From: CAZSXU01 sp964610505
Lineage (GTDB): Bacteria; Arandabacterota; Arandabacteria; JAGLYR01
Length of the DNA stretch: 64,000 nt
Reading direction: 5' to 3'
Assembly: GCA_964610505.1 (NCBI GenBank)
Contig: CAZSXU010000004.1
Location: forward strand, 62,001-126,000
The position numbers and the translations under genes were made by a program. Of this stretch, positions 17,014-24,845 are shown piece after piece. Each line of letters opens with the position of its first letter. Position 1 is the stretch's first letter. The notes under the pieces are model-generated. The model was not told the DNA's origin. It did no database searches and saw only the letters and a program-made list of their open reading frames with translations.

Positions 17014-17970
17014 CTACCGAACGAAGATCCAACAGAGGAGAAGACACATCGTACAACTCACCGCGGGCGTCACGATCCAGCCGATGCTGATCTCGGCAAT
17101 TTTCCGTCTCCCGACCGCCTGAATCCCGCGCAGCAGTCCGATGCCGATCACGGCCCCCACAACGGCATGCGAGGTCGAGACGGGAATCCCGACCATTGCA
17201 TAGAGGTGAACGGAGAAACCGGTGGCAACTTGAGCCGCCAGGGCTCCCGAAAGATCAAGGGGCACGATTCCTTTTCCTATGGCCTCTGCGACACGGCGGC
17301 CGTACGTCAGCACACCGGCTCCGATCGCAGTCCCCCCCAGGAGGAGCAACAGGACGACGGGGACGGAACCACTGTTCCCCAGGGGTCCCACCGCATTTCC
17401 CACGTTGTTCGCTCCCAGGGAATAGGCGGCATAGCATGCAGAGAGAAGAACCAGCAAACCGAGAGTTCGCTCGACCCGGACGGTGATGTGAATCCGCCGC
17501 AACACCGACCGGATGACAAGGTAAGCTCCCATCGCAACGACAAGCGCAACCAGCGGGCAAACCGCCCAGGACAGGGCAATGTCTCTGACCAGAGAGTAGT
17601 TCACCGGTTCGCCAAGAGAGATTCCGGCCCCGACCAGTCCCCCGACCACGGCCTGAGACGTGGACACGGGGATGCTCTTGAAAGTGGCGAGGCTGACAAC
17701 CGAGCCCCCCGCAACGAGGGCCAGAAACAGGGCCAGAGGCGGAAGCTCCGCCGAGACGATCCCCCGGCCCATGGTCCCGACGACTTTGTGCCCCTGAAAA
17801 ACAGCTCCCAGGAGCGCACACCCGGCGACCAGGAGGGCGCCCCGCTTGAACGAGATCAAGCCGGCGCCTATTGAAGTACCTATGCAGTTGCCCCCATCGT
17901 TGGCCCCGATGTTCCAACCCAGGTAGAAACAGGCCAACGTCAGGAGAATGAGAAACGGCACGGGAATCAT
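17014..17970 (-). CDS. PiT-family inorganic phosphate transporter, paralog 1
   Basis: A 318-residue PiT carrier, nearly collinear with its neighbour at 15954-16910. It has GWNIGANDGGNCIGTS at the N-terminus, SLGANNVGNAVGPLGN in the middle, and the paired SIPVSTSQAVVGG and GIPVSTSHAVVGA loops that form the two half-sites. About nine to ten hydrophobic segments are visible. The start codon overlaps the stop of the DUF47 gene (ATGA), which indicates translational coupling. DUF47 (PhoU-like) proteins are the usual partners of PiT carriers. Keeping two PiT genes in tandem behind one DUF47 gene is uncommon and suggests paralogs with different affinity or ion coupling (inference). Confidence 0.9.
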   Translation of the reverse strand: MIPVPFLILLTLACFYLGWNIGANDGGNCIGTSIGAGLISFKRGALLVAGCALLGAVFQGHKVVGTMGRGIVSAELPPLALFLALVAGGSVVSLATFKSIPVSTSQAVVGGLVGAGISLGEPVNYSLVRDIALSWAVCPLVALVVAMGAYLVIRSVLRRIHITVRVERTLGLLVLLSACYAAYSLGANNVGNAVGPLGNSGSVPVVLLLLLGGTAIGAGVLTYGRRVAEAIGKGIVPLDLSGALAAQVATGFSVHLYAMVGIPVSTSHAVVGAVIGIGLLRGIQAVGRRKIAEISIGWIVTPAVSCTMCLLLCWIFVR

Positions 17971-18605
17971 ACGTTCCTTTTGACCGCCATCGTCGCCAGA
18001 CGGTCCGTGGTATCCTCAATCCGGTTCGAGATGGCAGCGATCCGGTCAATGAGCATTTTGAGGTGAATCTTCTCCGCCTTTTTCATCTTCGACTTGAAAA
18101 TCGTCTTCGTCATTTCCCAGACAATACGATCCACTTCCCTCTCCTTGTCCTGCACTTGTTTCGAGAGGGCGAAGGCCTCCGCGGGTTTCTTCCGTACGGA
18201 CTCGATACACCCGACGATGATCTTGAGACTCTCGGCGGTGACCCGCGCGACCCGGCAAAGGTCATCGTGAATCTCATCCGGGATCTCCGGGCGGGTCAGA
18301 ACGATGAACTGCGACACCGCCTCGGCCTGGTTCGCCACCTGGTCCAGCTGTTCGATGAGCACGATGTAGTCTTCCCGGTAGATCGGGAGAAACGCTCCCT
18401 CATAGAGCTTGCATTCGATCTCCCGTCGAACCTGGTCGGCCTCGTGCTCGAGGCGGTCGATGTTTCCACAGCAGGTTTTGAACGCCTTGTCGCCTTTCAG
18501 GTAAGTCTCCACCATCCTCTCGAGCTCATTCAGTGTCCGACCCACGAGGTCAAAGTGATGATCGATCAGATTCTGCACCTCGGTCTCTTTCTTGACGAAT
18601 ACCAT
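17967..18605 (-). CDS. DUF47 family PhoU-like regulator of PiT transport
   Basis: A 212-residue all-helical cytoplasmic protein of the DUF47/PhoU_div family. It is rich in long amphipathic helices (HHFDLVGRTLNELERM, DRLEHEADQVRREIECKLYEG, DRIAAISNRIEDTTDRLATM). The E-x-x-x-D metal-binding motifs of PhoU-like bundles are visible as EHEAD (52-56) and NRIEDTTD near the C-terminus. These proteins associate with PiT carriers and modulate phosphate uptake. The 4-base overlap with the downstream PiT gene supports a complex. ppsR lies 116 bases upstream on the same strand and may be in the same transcript. Confidence 0.9.
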   Translation of the reverse strand: MVFVKKETEVQNLIDHHFDLVGRTLNELERMVETYLKGDKAFKTCCGNIDRLEHEADQVRREIECKLYEGAFLPIYREDYIVLIEQLDQVANQAEAVSQFIVLTRPEIPDEIHDDLCRVARVTAESLKIIVGCIESVRKKPAEAFALSKQVQDKEREVDRIVWEMTKTIFKSKMKKAEKIHLKMLIDRIAAISNRIEDTTDRLATMAVKRNV

Positions 18606-18721
18606 CGTCGCCCTCCCTGTAACGATTCGGGGTCTCGCCTACCGCGGACAGCCCTGCCTCCGGCCGGGGCCGCTCATCCATGTGAGCATCGAATCCAGCA
18701 AGGTCGATTCCCTTCGCCCCC

Positions 18722-19588
18722 CTATGGGGTCTCTCGCCGTCCCGGCCCCTTGCGTTCGCCGGCCCGGCTCCACGTAATTCGCATCACCTCCGTGGCCGCT
18801 TCCTCAATGGATTTGTGGGTCATGTCCAAGACCGGCCATCCGCGCGCGGCGAAAAGTCGAAGCGCCTCGACGACCTCCTTGCGAATGGAGTCGAACATCA
18901 CGTAGGACTCGACGTCGCTGCAGTTGTAGGACTCCAGTCTTTCCAACCGGATCGTCCGCAATCGTTCGGGTGTCATCGTTAGCCCGATGACCCGCTTCGG
19001 ATCGAGGTCGAACAGCTGCGGGGGCGGCTCCACATTCGGCACCAGCGGGAGATTGGCCACGCGCCACCCTCGGTATCCCAGATACATGCTGAGGGGAGTC
19101 TTGGACGTCCGGGATACGCCCACCAGCATCAGCTCGGCGTTGACCCAGCCGTCCGGGTCCTGCCCGTCGTCGTGCTTCACGGCATAGTCCACCGCCTCGA
19201 TGCGTTTGAAGTACTCCTGGTCCAGCTGGCGAAAGATTCCCGGTTTGGCCATCGGAGACAGCTCCAGTAGATCCGTCAACCGCGTGAGGATCGGCCCCAG
19301 GATGTCCACCGTCGGGACGCCCCTCTGTCGTCCCAGATCCGTCACCACGTGGCGAAGCTCGGGCGATACCATGGTGTAGACAATGACTCCGTTGAGCGAA
19401 GCCACCTCCTGCATGAGCTCTTCCACCTGCTTCGCCGTTCGAATCTGCGGGACTCGGTGAACCACGGCTCGGGTCGGCTCGAACTGACTGAGCGCGGATT
19501 GAAGCAACAGCTCACACGTCTGCCCCGTTCCATCCGACACGGCGAACACATGCCGGTACTGATCCGGTCTACCGTTCTCCCTGCTCAT
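18722..19588 (-). CDS. ppsR: PEP synthase / pyruvate phosphate dikinase regulatory protein (DUF299)
   Basis: A bifunctional ADP-dependent kinase and Pi-dependent pyrophosphorylase that inactivates and reactivates PEP synthase or pyruvate phosphate dikinase by threonine phosphorylation. The 288-residue length is typical. Motifs: FAVSDGTGQT at 15-24, KHDDGQDP at 138-145, and the P-loop GVSRTSKTPLS at 157-167. The ATG at 19588 has GGAGG at ideal distance (GGAGGCCAATG). A good promoter lies at 19638-19666. Its target enzyme gene is not in the window. The enzyme's need for inorganic phosphate in the reverse reaction fits its place just upstream of phosphate-uptake genes, though this may be coincidence. 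Confidence 0.93.
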   Translation of the reverse strand: MSRENGRPDQYRHVFAVSDGTGQTCELLLQSALSQFEPTRAVVHRVPQIRTAKQVEELMQEVASLNGVIVYTMVSPELRHVVTDLGRQRGVPTVDILGPILTRLTDLLELSPMAKPGIFRQLDQEYFKRIEAVDYAVKHDDGQDPDGWVNAELMLVGVSRTSKTPLSMYLGYRGWRVANLPLVPNVEPPPQLFDLDPKRVIGLTMTPERLRTIRLERLESYNCSDVESYVMFDSIRKEVVEALRLFAARGWPVLDMTHKSIEEAATEVMRITWSRAGERKGPGRRETP

Positions 19589-19637
19589 TGGCCTCCGCTC
19601 TTCGACGCACCGGAGTCACAGACTCGCGCTTCGGCGG

Positions 19638-19666
19638 ATTGTACTGCAGAAGCGAACCGGATGCAA
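19638..19666 (-). promoter_or_regulatory. Promoter of ppsR (and possibly DUF47-PiT-PiT)
   Basis: Minus strand: TTGCAT (19666-19661), 17-base spacer, TACAAT (19643-19638). Transcription would start near 19631. Confidence 0.6.
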
Positions 19667-20032
19667 GCAGGCATCGGCGAAAGACCCGAAGGACCCCTGC
19701 GTCCGGAATCGGCCGCGCAGGACCGGTCTCGGGCCCGGGCTTCCCGGCTCGCCAAAGCGATTGTCCTCTTCCCGCATGATCCCGCGGCGAATTCGCGTTT
19801 GTTGAGGTTTCGTGACCTTCTGTGGAATCAACGAGATCAACGGCCGGCGGCAGTCGAGTGCCGCTTTGATGGAAATTGGGAAATGCAAGATGCATGTCAT
19901 ACGCATATTGCAATCCCCCCCGCGGCCACCGTCCGGAACGCTGCACCTGAGACGCGCACGCAACCATCTGTCCGGGCATAGGTTAGTGGGTCGGCGAATC
20001 GGCGGCCGCGGCCGTTCTCCGTGGCGTCTGTC
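19667..20032. other. Intergenic region, nothing recognised
   Basis: Gap between the ppsR promoter and the sigma-54-like promoter. I see no gene, repeat or RNA here. Confidence 0.4.
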
Positions 20033-20048
20033 TGGCATGCGACTTGCG
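20033..20048 (+). promoter_or_regulatory. Sigma-54 (-24/-12) promoter-like site
   Basis: TGGCATGCGACTTGCG fits the TGGCAYR-N4-TTGCW consensus at all positions but the last, with correct GG-to-GC spacing. It lies about 70 bases before the RHH gene. No enhancer-binding protein gene is in the window. Confidence 0.5.
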
Positions 20049-20116
20049 TTCATACAGGGGAACCGCACCTCAACAGGGCAGAGCAACCGGTGTTTCGCAC
20101 GGAGGGTTGAACCCAA

Positions 20117-20557
20117 ATGTCCAACGCACTTTTCGAGAAAACAGATTCCAACCAGCAGATCCGAGAAGTGATCGCCCTCGACAGGCAACACGAAGACTTC
20201 CTTCTGGCACTGATCGACGAAGTTCGAAAGAGAACCGGATATCGTATCGACAAATCCTCCGTCGTGCGAACCCTTATCGAGTCTCTAATGCGTGCGGAGA
20301 TGGCCCCTGACGACATCACCAATCTCTATCGCCGTGAGCGCTGTGAGGAGAGTCTGGAAGAGACACGCCGGGAAATCACCGAGCAGATCTCGGAAATTGA
20401 GGCCGACCTGAGACTTGCGCTCATCGACTATTCGACGGAGACGACAGCGGTCCGGCAGCTCCGCCGCAATCTGCGCTACCAGAAGCAGAGACTCCGCGCC
20501 GTCGAGATCCAAATGCACATGGAACATGAGAGACAAGCCAATGAAGGATCCCAGTAG
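20117..20557 (+). CDS. Ribbon-helix-helix / coiled-coil protein, putative ParA partner
   Basis: A 146-residue protein without a family name known to me. Residues 15-62 read as a ribbon-helix-helix DNA-binding unit: a strand (REVIALD, 17-22), helix 1 (RQHEDFLLALIDEVRKRT) and helix 2 (DKSSVVRTLIESLMRAEM). RHH proteins dimerise through the strand and bind DNA with it. Residues 70-145 are highly charged with heptad-like spacing and should form a long coiled coil. The gene ends 26 bases before a ParA gene. In type Ib plasmid partition systems the centromere-binding partner of ParA is an RHH protein, so a partition or positioning role is inferred. It differs by having the coiled coil at the C-terminus and by preceding parA. 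Confidence 0.7.
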   Translation: MSNALFEKTDSNQQIREVIALDRQHEDFLLALIDEVRKRTGYRIDKSSVVRTLIESLMRAEMAPDDITNLYRRERCEESLEETRREITEQISEIEADLRLALIDYSTETTAVRQLRRNLRYQKQRLRAVEIQMHMEHERQANEGSQ

Positions 20558-20583
20558 GATCAACCGTGGGGAGCGTGAGTTCT

Positions 20584-21522
20584 ATGCCGAGGATCATCGC
20601 CGTTTGTAACCAGAAAGGCGGAGTCGGTAAGACCACAACCGTCATCAACATCGGAGCCTGCCTGGCCGAGATGGGTAAGCGCGTTCTGCTTGTCGACGTG
20701 GATCCCCAGGCCAACTGCACGGCAGGCGTCGGGGTGACTGTGGCCGACCTGAAGCACACGCTGTACGAGGTGCTGGTTCAGCCCAACAAGTTCAAGATCT
20801 TCCGAATGGAAGACGTGGTGACGACGACGAGCTGGACGAATCTCGATCTGGTTCCCGGTCATCCGGACCTGTCAGGCGCCGAGCTCCACCTGGTGAGGAA
20901 GATCGGTCGGGAGACCCTCCTGCGAAAGAATCTGGAGCCCGTCTGTCGTCCATACGATTTCGTGCTGATCGACACGCCCCCCTCCCTCTCACTGCTCACG
21001 ATCAATGCATTGACGGCGGCTCAGGAGATCCTGATCCCGTCCCGGGCCGAACCATGGAGTCTGGACGGCATCGAGAACCTCCTGGATACGACCGACGCGA
21101 TCCGGGAGGAACTGAGCCTTCCCCTGGGAATCCTGGGGGTCCTCATCACGGTCCTCCACGAGCGGGCCAATCTGTCCCAGGAGATCATTCAGCGCGTGGA
21201 GGATGAGCCGAGGCTCAAGGGCAAGATTTTCAAGACACAGATCCGTCGGAACATCAAGCTGGTCGAGGCGGCGGATCGCGGAACACCGGTCGTCTATCAT
21301 GCGCCCGAGAGCCACGGCGCAAAGGCTTTCAGCGCACTGGCGAGAGAGATCGCCGGCGCTCAGGAATTCGACGAAATTCTCGACGGCGGGCAATCCGAGC
21401 AATTCGATCCGGTCTCCGTAAGCGAGCTCCCCGGGTTGCTCGAGGGACAGTCTCCGGGGAACTTCCCGGAGGAACCGTGCGAGGCCGTGCCGTTCGAGGA
21501 AGCGGATCTGGTCAAGACATAA
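20584..21522 (+). CDS. parA: ParA-family ATPase
   Basis: A 312-residue deviant-Walker ATPase. The signature KGGVGKTTT (about residues 10-18) carries the two lysines of the ParA/MinD class. VLLVDVDPQANCT is the A'-box and VLIDTPPSLSLLT the Walker B segment. ParA proteins bind DNA nonspecifically as ATP dimers and move a partner-bound cargo: chromosome, plasmid or protein cluster. The C-terminus, after residue ~250, is acidic and poorly conserved. The ATG at 20584 begins right before the first strand, with GGGAG upstream; an earlier in-frame GTG at 20575 or 20566 is possible. It is co-oriented with the RHH gene and followed by a hairpin terminator. There is no parB of the HTH type nearby, so this is not the standard chromosomal parABS locus. 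Confidence 0.88.
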   Translation: MPRIIAVCNQKGGVGKTTTVINIGACLAEMGKRVLLVDVDPQANCTAGVGVTVADLKHTLYEVLVQPNKFKIFRMEDVVTTTSWTNLDLVPGHPDLSGAELHLVRKIGRETLLRKNLEPVCRPYDFVLIDTPPSLSLLTINALTAAQEILIPSRAEPWSLDGIENLLDTTDAIREELSLPLGILGVLITVLHERANLSQEIIQRVEDEPRLKGKIFKTQIRRNIKLVEAADRGTPVVYHAPESHGAKAFSALAREIAGAQEFDEILDGGQSEQFDPVSVSELPGLLEGQSPGNFPEEPCEAVPFEEADLVKT

Positions 21523-21568
21523 TCCGAGAAACCTTCGCGGAAACTCCACCGCCCCCCCACACCGCCCC

Positions 21569-21599
21569 GCGAAACGCAGGCACTCCGCCTGCGTTTCGC
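21569..21599 (+). terminator. Terminator hairpin after parA
   Basis: Perfect 13-bp stem GCGAAACGCAGGC / GCCTGCGTTTCGC with a 5-base loop, followed by ACTTTCC, a weak U-tract. Confidence 0.7.
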
Positions 21600-21848
21600 A
21601 CTTTCCGGGCCCCTCGATACTCCACGGGTCCCTGGCCTGGATGATGCACAGGTTCTTCGGTCTGGTACTGCAACGATGGGGACCGCATAGGGTTCGTGCA
21701 CGAAACCCACTGGCTGCCGATGGACACACTGTATCCTGCACATGGGACCTTGCTGTGTTGCATCTTCTATCTCGGCATTCGAGATGACTCCGCCGTTGTA
21801 GCCTGAGCTACCGGAGTCCTCGCAGCAGGGATTCATGAATCATCCGGG
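21600..21848. other. Intergenic region, nothing recognised
   Basis: Convergent gap between the parA terminator and the response regulator gene. An open frame on the minus strand crosses it, but I see no known domain and it runs into parA antisense. Confidence 0.4.
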
Positions 21849-22481
21849 CTAGACTTCTGTCTTGGATTCGAGATCCTCTTCCGACATGTCCTTCGTCACG
21901 GTTCTCAGGTGAAGTTCGTAGCATTCCGGGCACACGGAGTGGGAAAACTCTGCGGAGGAATGGCCGGAGATGTAGTCTTCTACTTTGTGCCAGTAGTTGC
22001 GGTCGTCTCGGATCTTCTTGCAGTACATGCAGATCGGCAAGAGACCTCGCAGTTCCTTCAGCTCCGCCAGAGTCGCTTGAAGACTTTGCACCCGATCCGC
22101 CAGCTCGTTTTCGAGCCGAACCACGCGCTCCCCCGCGAGCACTCTTGCCTTCAGCTCCTCCGGTTCGAAGGGCTTGGTCAGATAATCATCGGCACCCGCC
22201 TTCAACCCTTTGAGGAGATCCTCATGATCATGCTTGGCCGTCAGGAGAATGAAGTACGTGTAGCCGGACCGGTCCAGATCTCGGATCTTGGTGCAGAGGG
22301 TCAACCCGTCCATCACCGGCATCATCCAGTCGGCAATGACGAGTCTCACGTCGTGCTCCACGGCGAATACCAACGCTTCCGCCCCGTCCCTTGCGGCCAG
22401 GACCTCGTATCCCCAGTTGGTGAGGGTTTTCTCCAGAAGCTGTCTTGAGAACAGCTCGTCTTCAACGATGAGTACACGCAT
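21849..22481 (-). CDS. Response regulator with coiled coil and C-terminal Cys-rich module
   Basis: A 210-residue protein. Residues 1-120 are a receiver domain with acidic pocket E7/D8, phosphoacceptor Asp51 (VIADWMMP), Thr81 (LLTAKHD) and Lys103 (DDYLTKPF). A short coiled coil follows (120-146). The end is a ~45-residue module, LLPICMYCKKIRDDRNYW...HSVCPECYE, with CMYC (151-154) and CPEC (184-187). This module is common at the ends or linkers of bacterial signalling proteins and looks like a zinc ribbon, though its role is not established. There is no DNA-binding or enzymatic output. No kinase gene is adjacent, so it is an orphan or works by protein contacts. A hairpin lies in its leader region (22656-22681). 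Confidence 0.88.
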   Translation of the reverse strand: MRVLIVEDELFSRQLLEKTLTNWGYEVLAARDGAEALVFAVEHDVRLVIADWMMPVMDGLTLCTKIRDLDRSGYTYFILLTAKHDHEDLLKGLKAGADDYLTKPFEPEELKARVLAGERVVRLENELADRVQSLQATLAELKELRGLLPICMYCKKIRDDRNYWHKVEDYISGHSSAEFSHSVCPECYELHLRTVTKDMSEEDLESKTEV

Positions 22482-22655
22482 CCTGGCCCCCCTGGCGGCG
22501 CTATCGCACGGAGTCGGACGTCAATCGCCGGGATATCGATTCAAGTCCCGGCGTCGATGGATTCCCAACCGGTTACGTATGATATTTCGGCAGAAAACAG
22601 CCGTTAGCTTACCGATTATTCTCCGTTCGCGCGCGTATATCAGAAAAAGAACGAT

Positions 22656-22681
22656 ACATATTGTTTCCCTGAAACATATGT
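22656..22681. promoter_or_regulatory. AT-rich inverted repeat upstream of response regulator
   Basis: ACATATTGTTTC and GAAACATATGT form near-perfect arms around CCT (one extra base). It is AT-rich in GC-rich DNA and sits 175 bases before the response regulator start. It may be an operator or an RNA hairpin. The rest of the 22482-22801 gap includes a TTTCGGCTTCCGGTTTTCGC motif (22753) related to other intergenic repeats. Confidence 0.45.
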
Positions 22682-22801
22682 TCTACCGGACTTGCTTGAA
22701 GTTCCGGCATTGGGGGTGGGCCTGCTCCCCAGGGGCGTCCCAAGGGTGGCGTCTTTCGGCTTCCGGTTTTCGCATCTCTGCGGTTCGGGCCTCTTGCCGC
22801 G

Positions 22802-22835
22802 AAAAAGGGGCGGCGGGGATATCCCCCGCCGCCCC
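22802..22835 (-). terminator. Rho-independent terminator of pepD
   Basis: On the minus strand, a 12-bp GC-only stem (GGGGCGGCGGGG paired with CCCCGCCGCCCC, AT-rich loop) is followed by five T residues. A classic intrinsic terminator about 60 bases after the pepD stop. Confidence 0.85.
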
Positions 22836-22896
22836 ATACAGACCTCGCAACCCGACTGTGCCCACTCGGCAAGCAGAGCCTTGCCCGGCAGCTCAC

Positions 22897-24348
22897 CTAT
22901 GCTAATTCAGCCAGCAGCGCCTTCAGGAATTTCCAGAAGGCATCGATCGAGGGGACGTTCACCCTCTCCTCAGGTGAATGAGGATTCTGAATCGTGGGAC
23001 CGAAGGAGATCATGTCCATTCCGTCGAACTTCTCCCCGATGATGCCGCACTCAAGACCCGCGTGACAGGCTTCGACCTTCGCCTCGGCTCCGAACTCTCG
23101 CTGATAGACCGCCTTGGCCGTCTTCAGGATATTCGAAGACAGGTTCGGATTCCATCCCGGGTAGGGCTTGTTCTTCTCCGTCTTGCCGCCCGCCAGCGCC
23201 ACGACCGAATCGATACGGGTGCGGAGCGTCTCGAGCGCGGACGACACCGAGCTTCTCGTCGACATATCCACGACCACCGCCCGGCCCTCCAGATCGACCG
23301 TGGCCAGGTTCGTGCTCGTCTCCACGAGACCTTCCATCTCGTAGCTCATGAACTCCACTCCGTGCGGCAGCGCAAGAAGAAGATCCACGACCTTCTTCAC
23401 CGATGCATGATCCAGCACCTTGGCCGGCACGTCCTTGACGGGGGAGACGGTGACCTTCAGATCCGGATCAATCGAAGCGAGCTCCGCTTTGATGATCTTC
23501 TCTTCCTTCGCAATCGCGGACGTGAAAGCACGCTTCTTGTCTTTGGGAACCAGGCAGAGCGCTTCCGACTCCCTGGGAATGGCGTTCCGCTTGCTTCCGC
23601 CCTTGAGCGCCCCGACGAAGAACTTCGATTTCTCCAGGGCTTTCCCGAGAACACGGGCAAGCACACGGTTGGAATTTCCACGCTGTTCGTGAATGTCGAT
23701 GCCGGAATGCCCGCCTCTCAACCCGGAGACATTCACGTTGAGGGCGACCGCGCCGCGAGGCGCGTTCCGCTTCGTGATCGGGAGCCTGATGACCGTGTCG
23801 CCGCCGCCCGCGCATCCGACGGTAAACACACCGATTTCCTCACTGTCGAGATTGAGCATCACGCGGCCCTTGAGGAAACCCTTCTTGATCTTGCCGGCGC
23901 CCTCGAGCCCGATCTCCTCCTCCACCGTGAACAGGAGCTCCAGCGGGCCGTGAACGGCCGACGGATCTTCGGCCACCGCGAGTGAGGCCGCCATCCCGAT
24001 GGCATTGTCCGCGCCGAGCGTCGTGCCCTCGGCCGTGACCCAGTCTCCATCGATCTTCACCTTAAGAGGATCCTTCAGGAAGTCGAAGTCCACGTCGGAG
24101 TTCTTCTCGCACACCATGTCCATGTGGCCCTGGAGGACAACCGTAGGCGCCGACTCGTGACCGGGCGTCGCAGCGACTCTCGCCACGAGGTTTCCTGCTT
24201 TGTCCTTCTCGACATCCCACCCCTTCGTCTTCGCGTACCCGGCGATGTGTTCACCCATGGCTTTCTCATTGCTGGACTCGTGGGGAATCTTCGTCATTTC
24301 CTCGAAATGCTGCCAGAGCGCTTTTGGACTCAGACCCTCAAGTGCCAT
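22897..24348 (-). CDS. pepD: Aminoacyl-histidine dipeptidase (peptidase M20C)
   Basis: A 483-residue cytosolic dizinc dipeptidase that hydrolyses Xaa-His and other dipeptides. Metal ligands and catalytic residues of the M20 fold are visible: His75 in LQGHMDMVC, Asp77 two residues on, Asp114 in LGADNAIG (bridging), and the Glu cluster at 143-145 in FTVEEEIG. LECGIIG near the C-terminus is another family motif. The length and the opening SPKALWQHFEEMTKIPHESSNE match PepD well. It has its own promoter (24434-24462) and terminator. It completes peptide use begun by the several exported proteases in this window. Confidence 0.95.
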   Translation of the reverse strand: MALEGLSPKALWQHFEEMTKIPHESSNEKAMGEHIAGYAKTKGWDVEKDKAGNLVARVAATPGHESAPTVVLQGHMDMVCEKNSDVDFDFLKDPLKVKIDGDWVTAEGTTLGADNAIGMAASLAVAEDPSAVHGPLELLFTVEEEIGLEGAGKIKKGFLKGRVMLNLDSEEIGVFTVGCAGGGDTVIRLPITKRNAPRGAVALNVNVSGLRGGHSGIDIHEQRGNSNRVLARVLGKALEKSKFFVGALKGGSKRNAIPRESEALCLVPKDKKRAFTSAIAKEEKIIKAELASIDPDLKVTVSPVKDVPAKVLDHASVKKVVDLLLALPHGVEFMSYEMEGLVETSTNLATVDLEGRAVVVDMSTRSSVSSALETLRTRIDSVVALAGGKTEKNKPYPGWNPNLSSNILKTAKAVYQREFGAEAKVEACHAGLECGIIGEKFDGMDMISFGPTIQNPHSPEERVNVPSIDAFWKFLKALLAELA

Positions 24349-24433
24349 CGTTCACCTTCCCTCCATCAACTGGACTCACCTTGCATTCGAAGGACACCGT
24401 CGCCTTCTCCAATGAACCGCCATACTGCGGCCC

Positions 24434-24462
24434 AGTATAGTGGGCCGTTCCCCGGTCGTCAA
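24434..24462 (-). promoter_or_regulatory. Promoter of pepD
   Basis: Minus strand: TTGACG (24462-24457), exactly 17 bases, TATACT (24439-24434). Transcription would start near 24427, about 80 bases before the ATG. Confidence 0.7.
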
Positions 24463-24845
24463 CAGGAACTCCCGGGATCGAAAATCCCTTCGTTCAACAC
24501 CGGCGTAACGCCTTTTGGGTAGGGGCGTTTGCTCAACGAGGCCATTCGGGAGGGGTTCGGAGAAGAAAAAAGACGGGCTTCCGGAACCGATCTGGCCTGC
24601 AAGTTGCAAGACCCTCGCCGCCGGTACGATTCGACCCTCATTACGGGCGGCCCCGGATCCCGGCCGCCGGCAACCGAAGTCCCGCGTCAAGGGATCGCTC
24701 CACCGGCAACCGCGGCGGAGCCGTTTCGCCCGATGGGCGGGCCCCACTGTCCCCGCCACTGGAGGCCCGTCTTCGGGCGGAACGCATTGCTCATGCGCGA
24801 GAAATCCGGCCGCGCCGATTCCGTGGGTTCTCTACTTCGGAGTAC
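24463..24845. other. Intergenic region, nothing recognised
   Basis: Gap between the M1 peptidase stop and the pepD promoter. GC-rich with minor hairpins but no clear terminator, RNA or gene. Confidence 0.4.

Noticed and set aside
21360..21836. Hypothetical gene on the minus strand after parA
   Set aside because: Overlaps parA antisense for over a third of its length and crosses the parA terminator; no recognisable motif.
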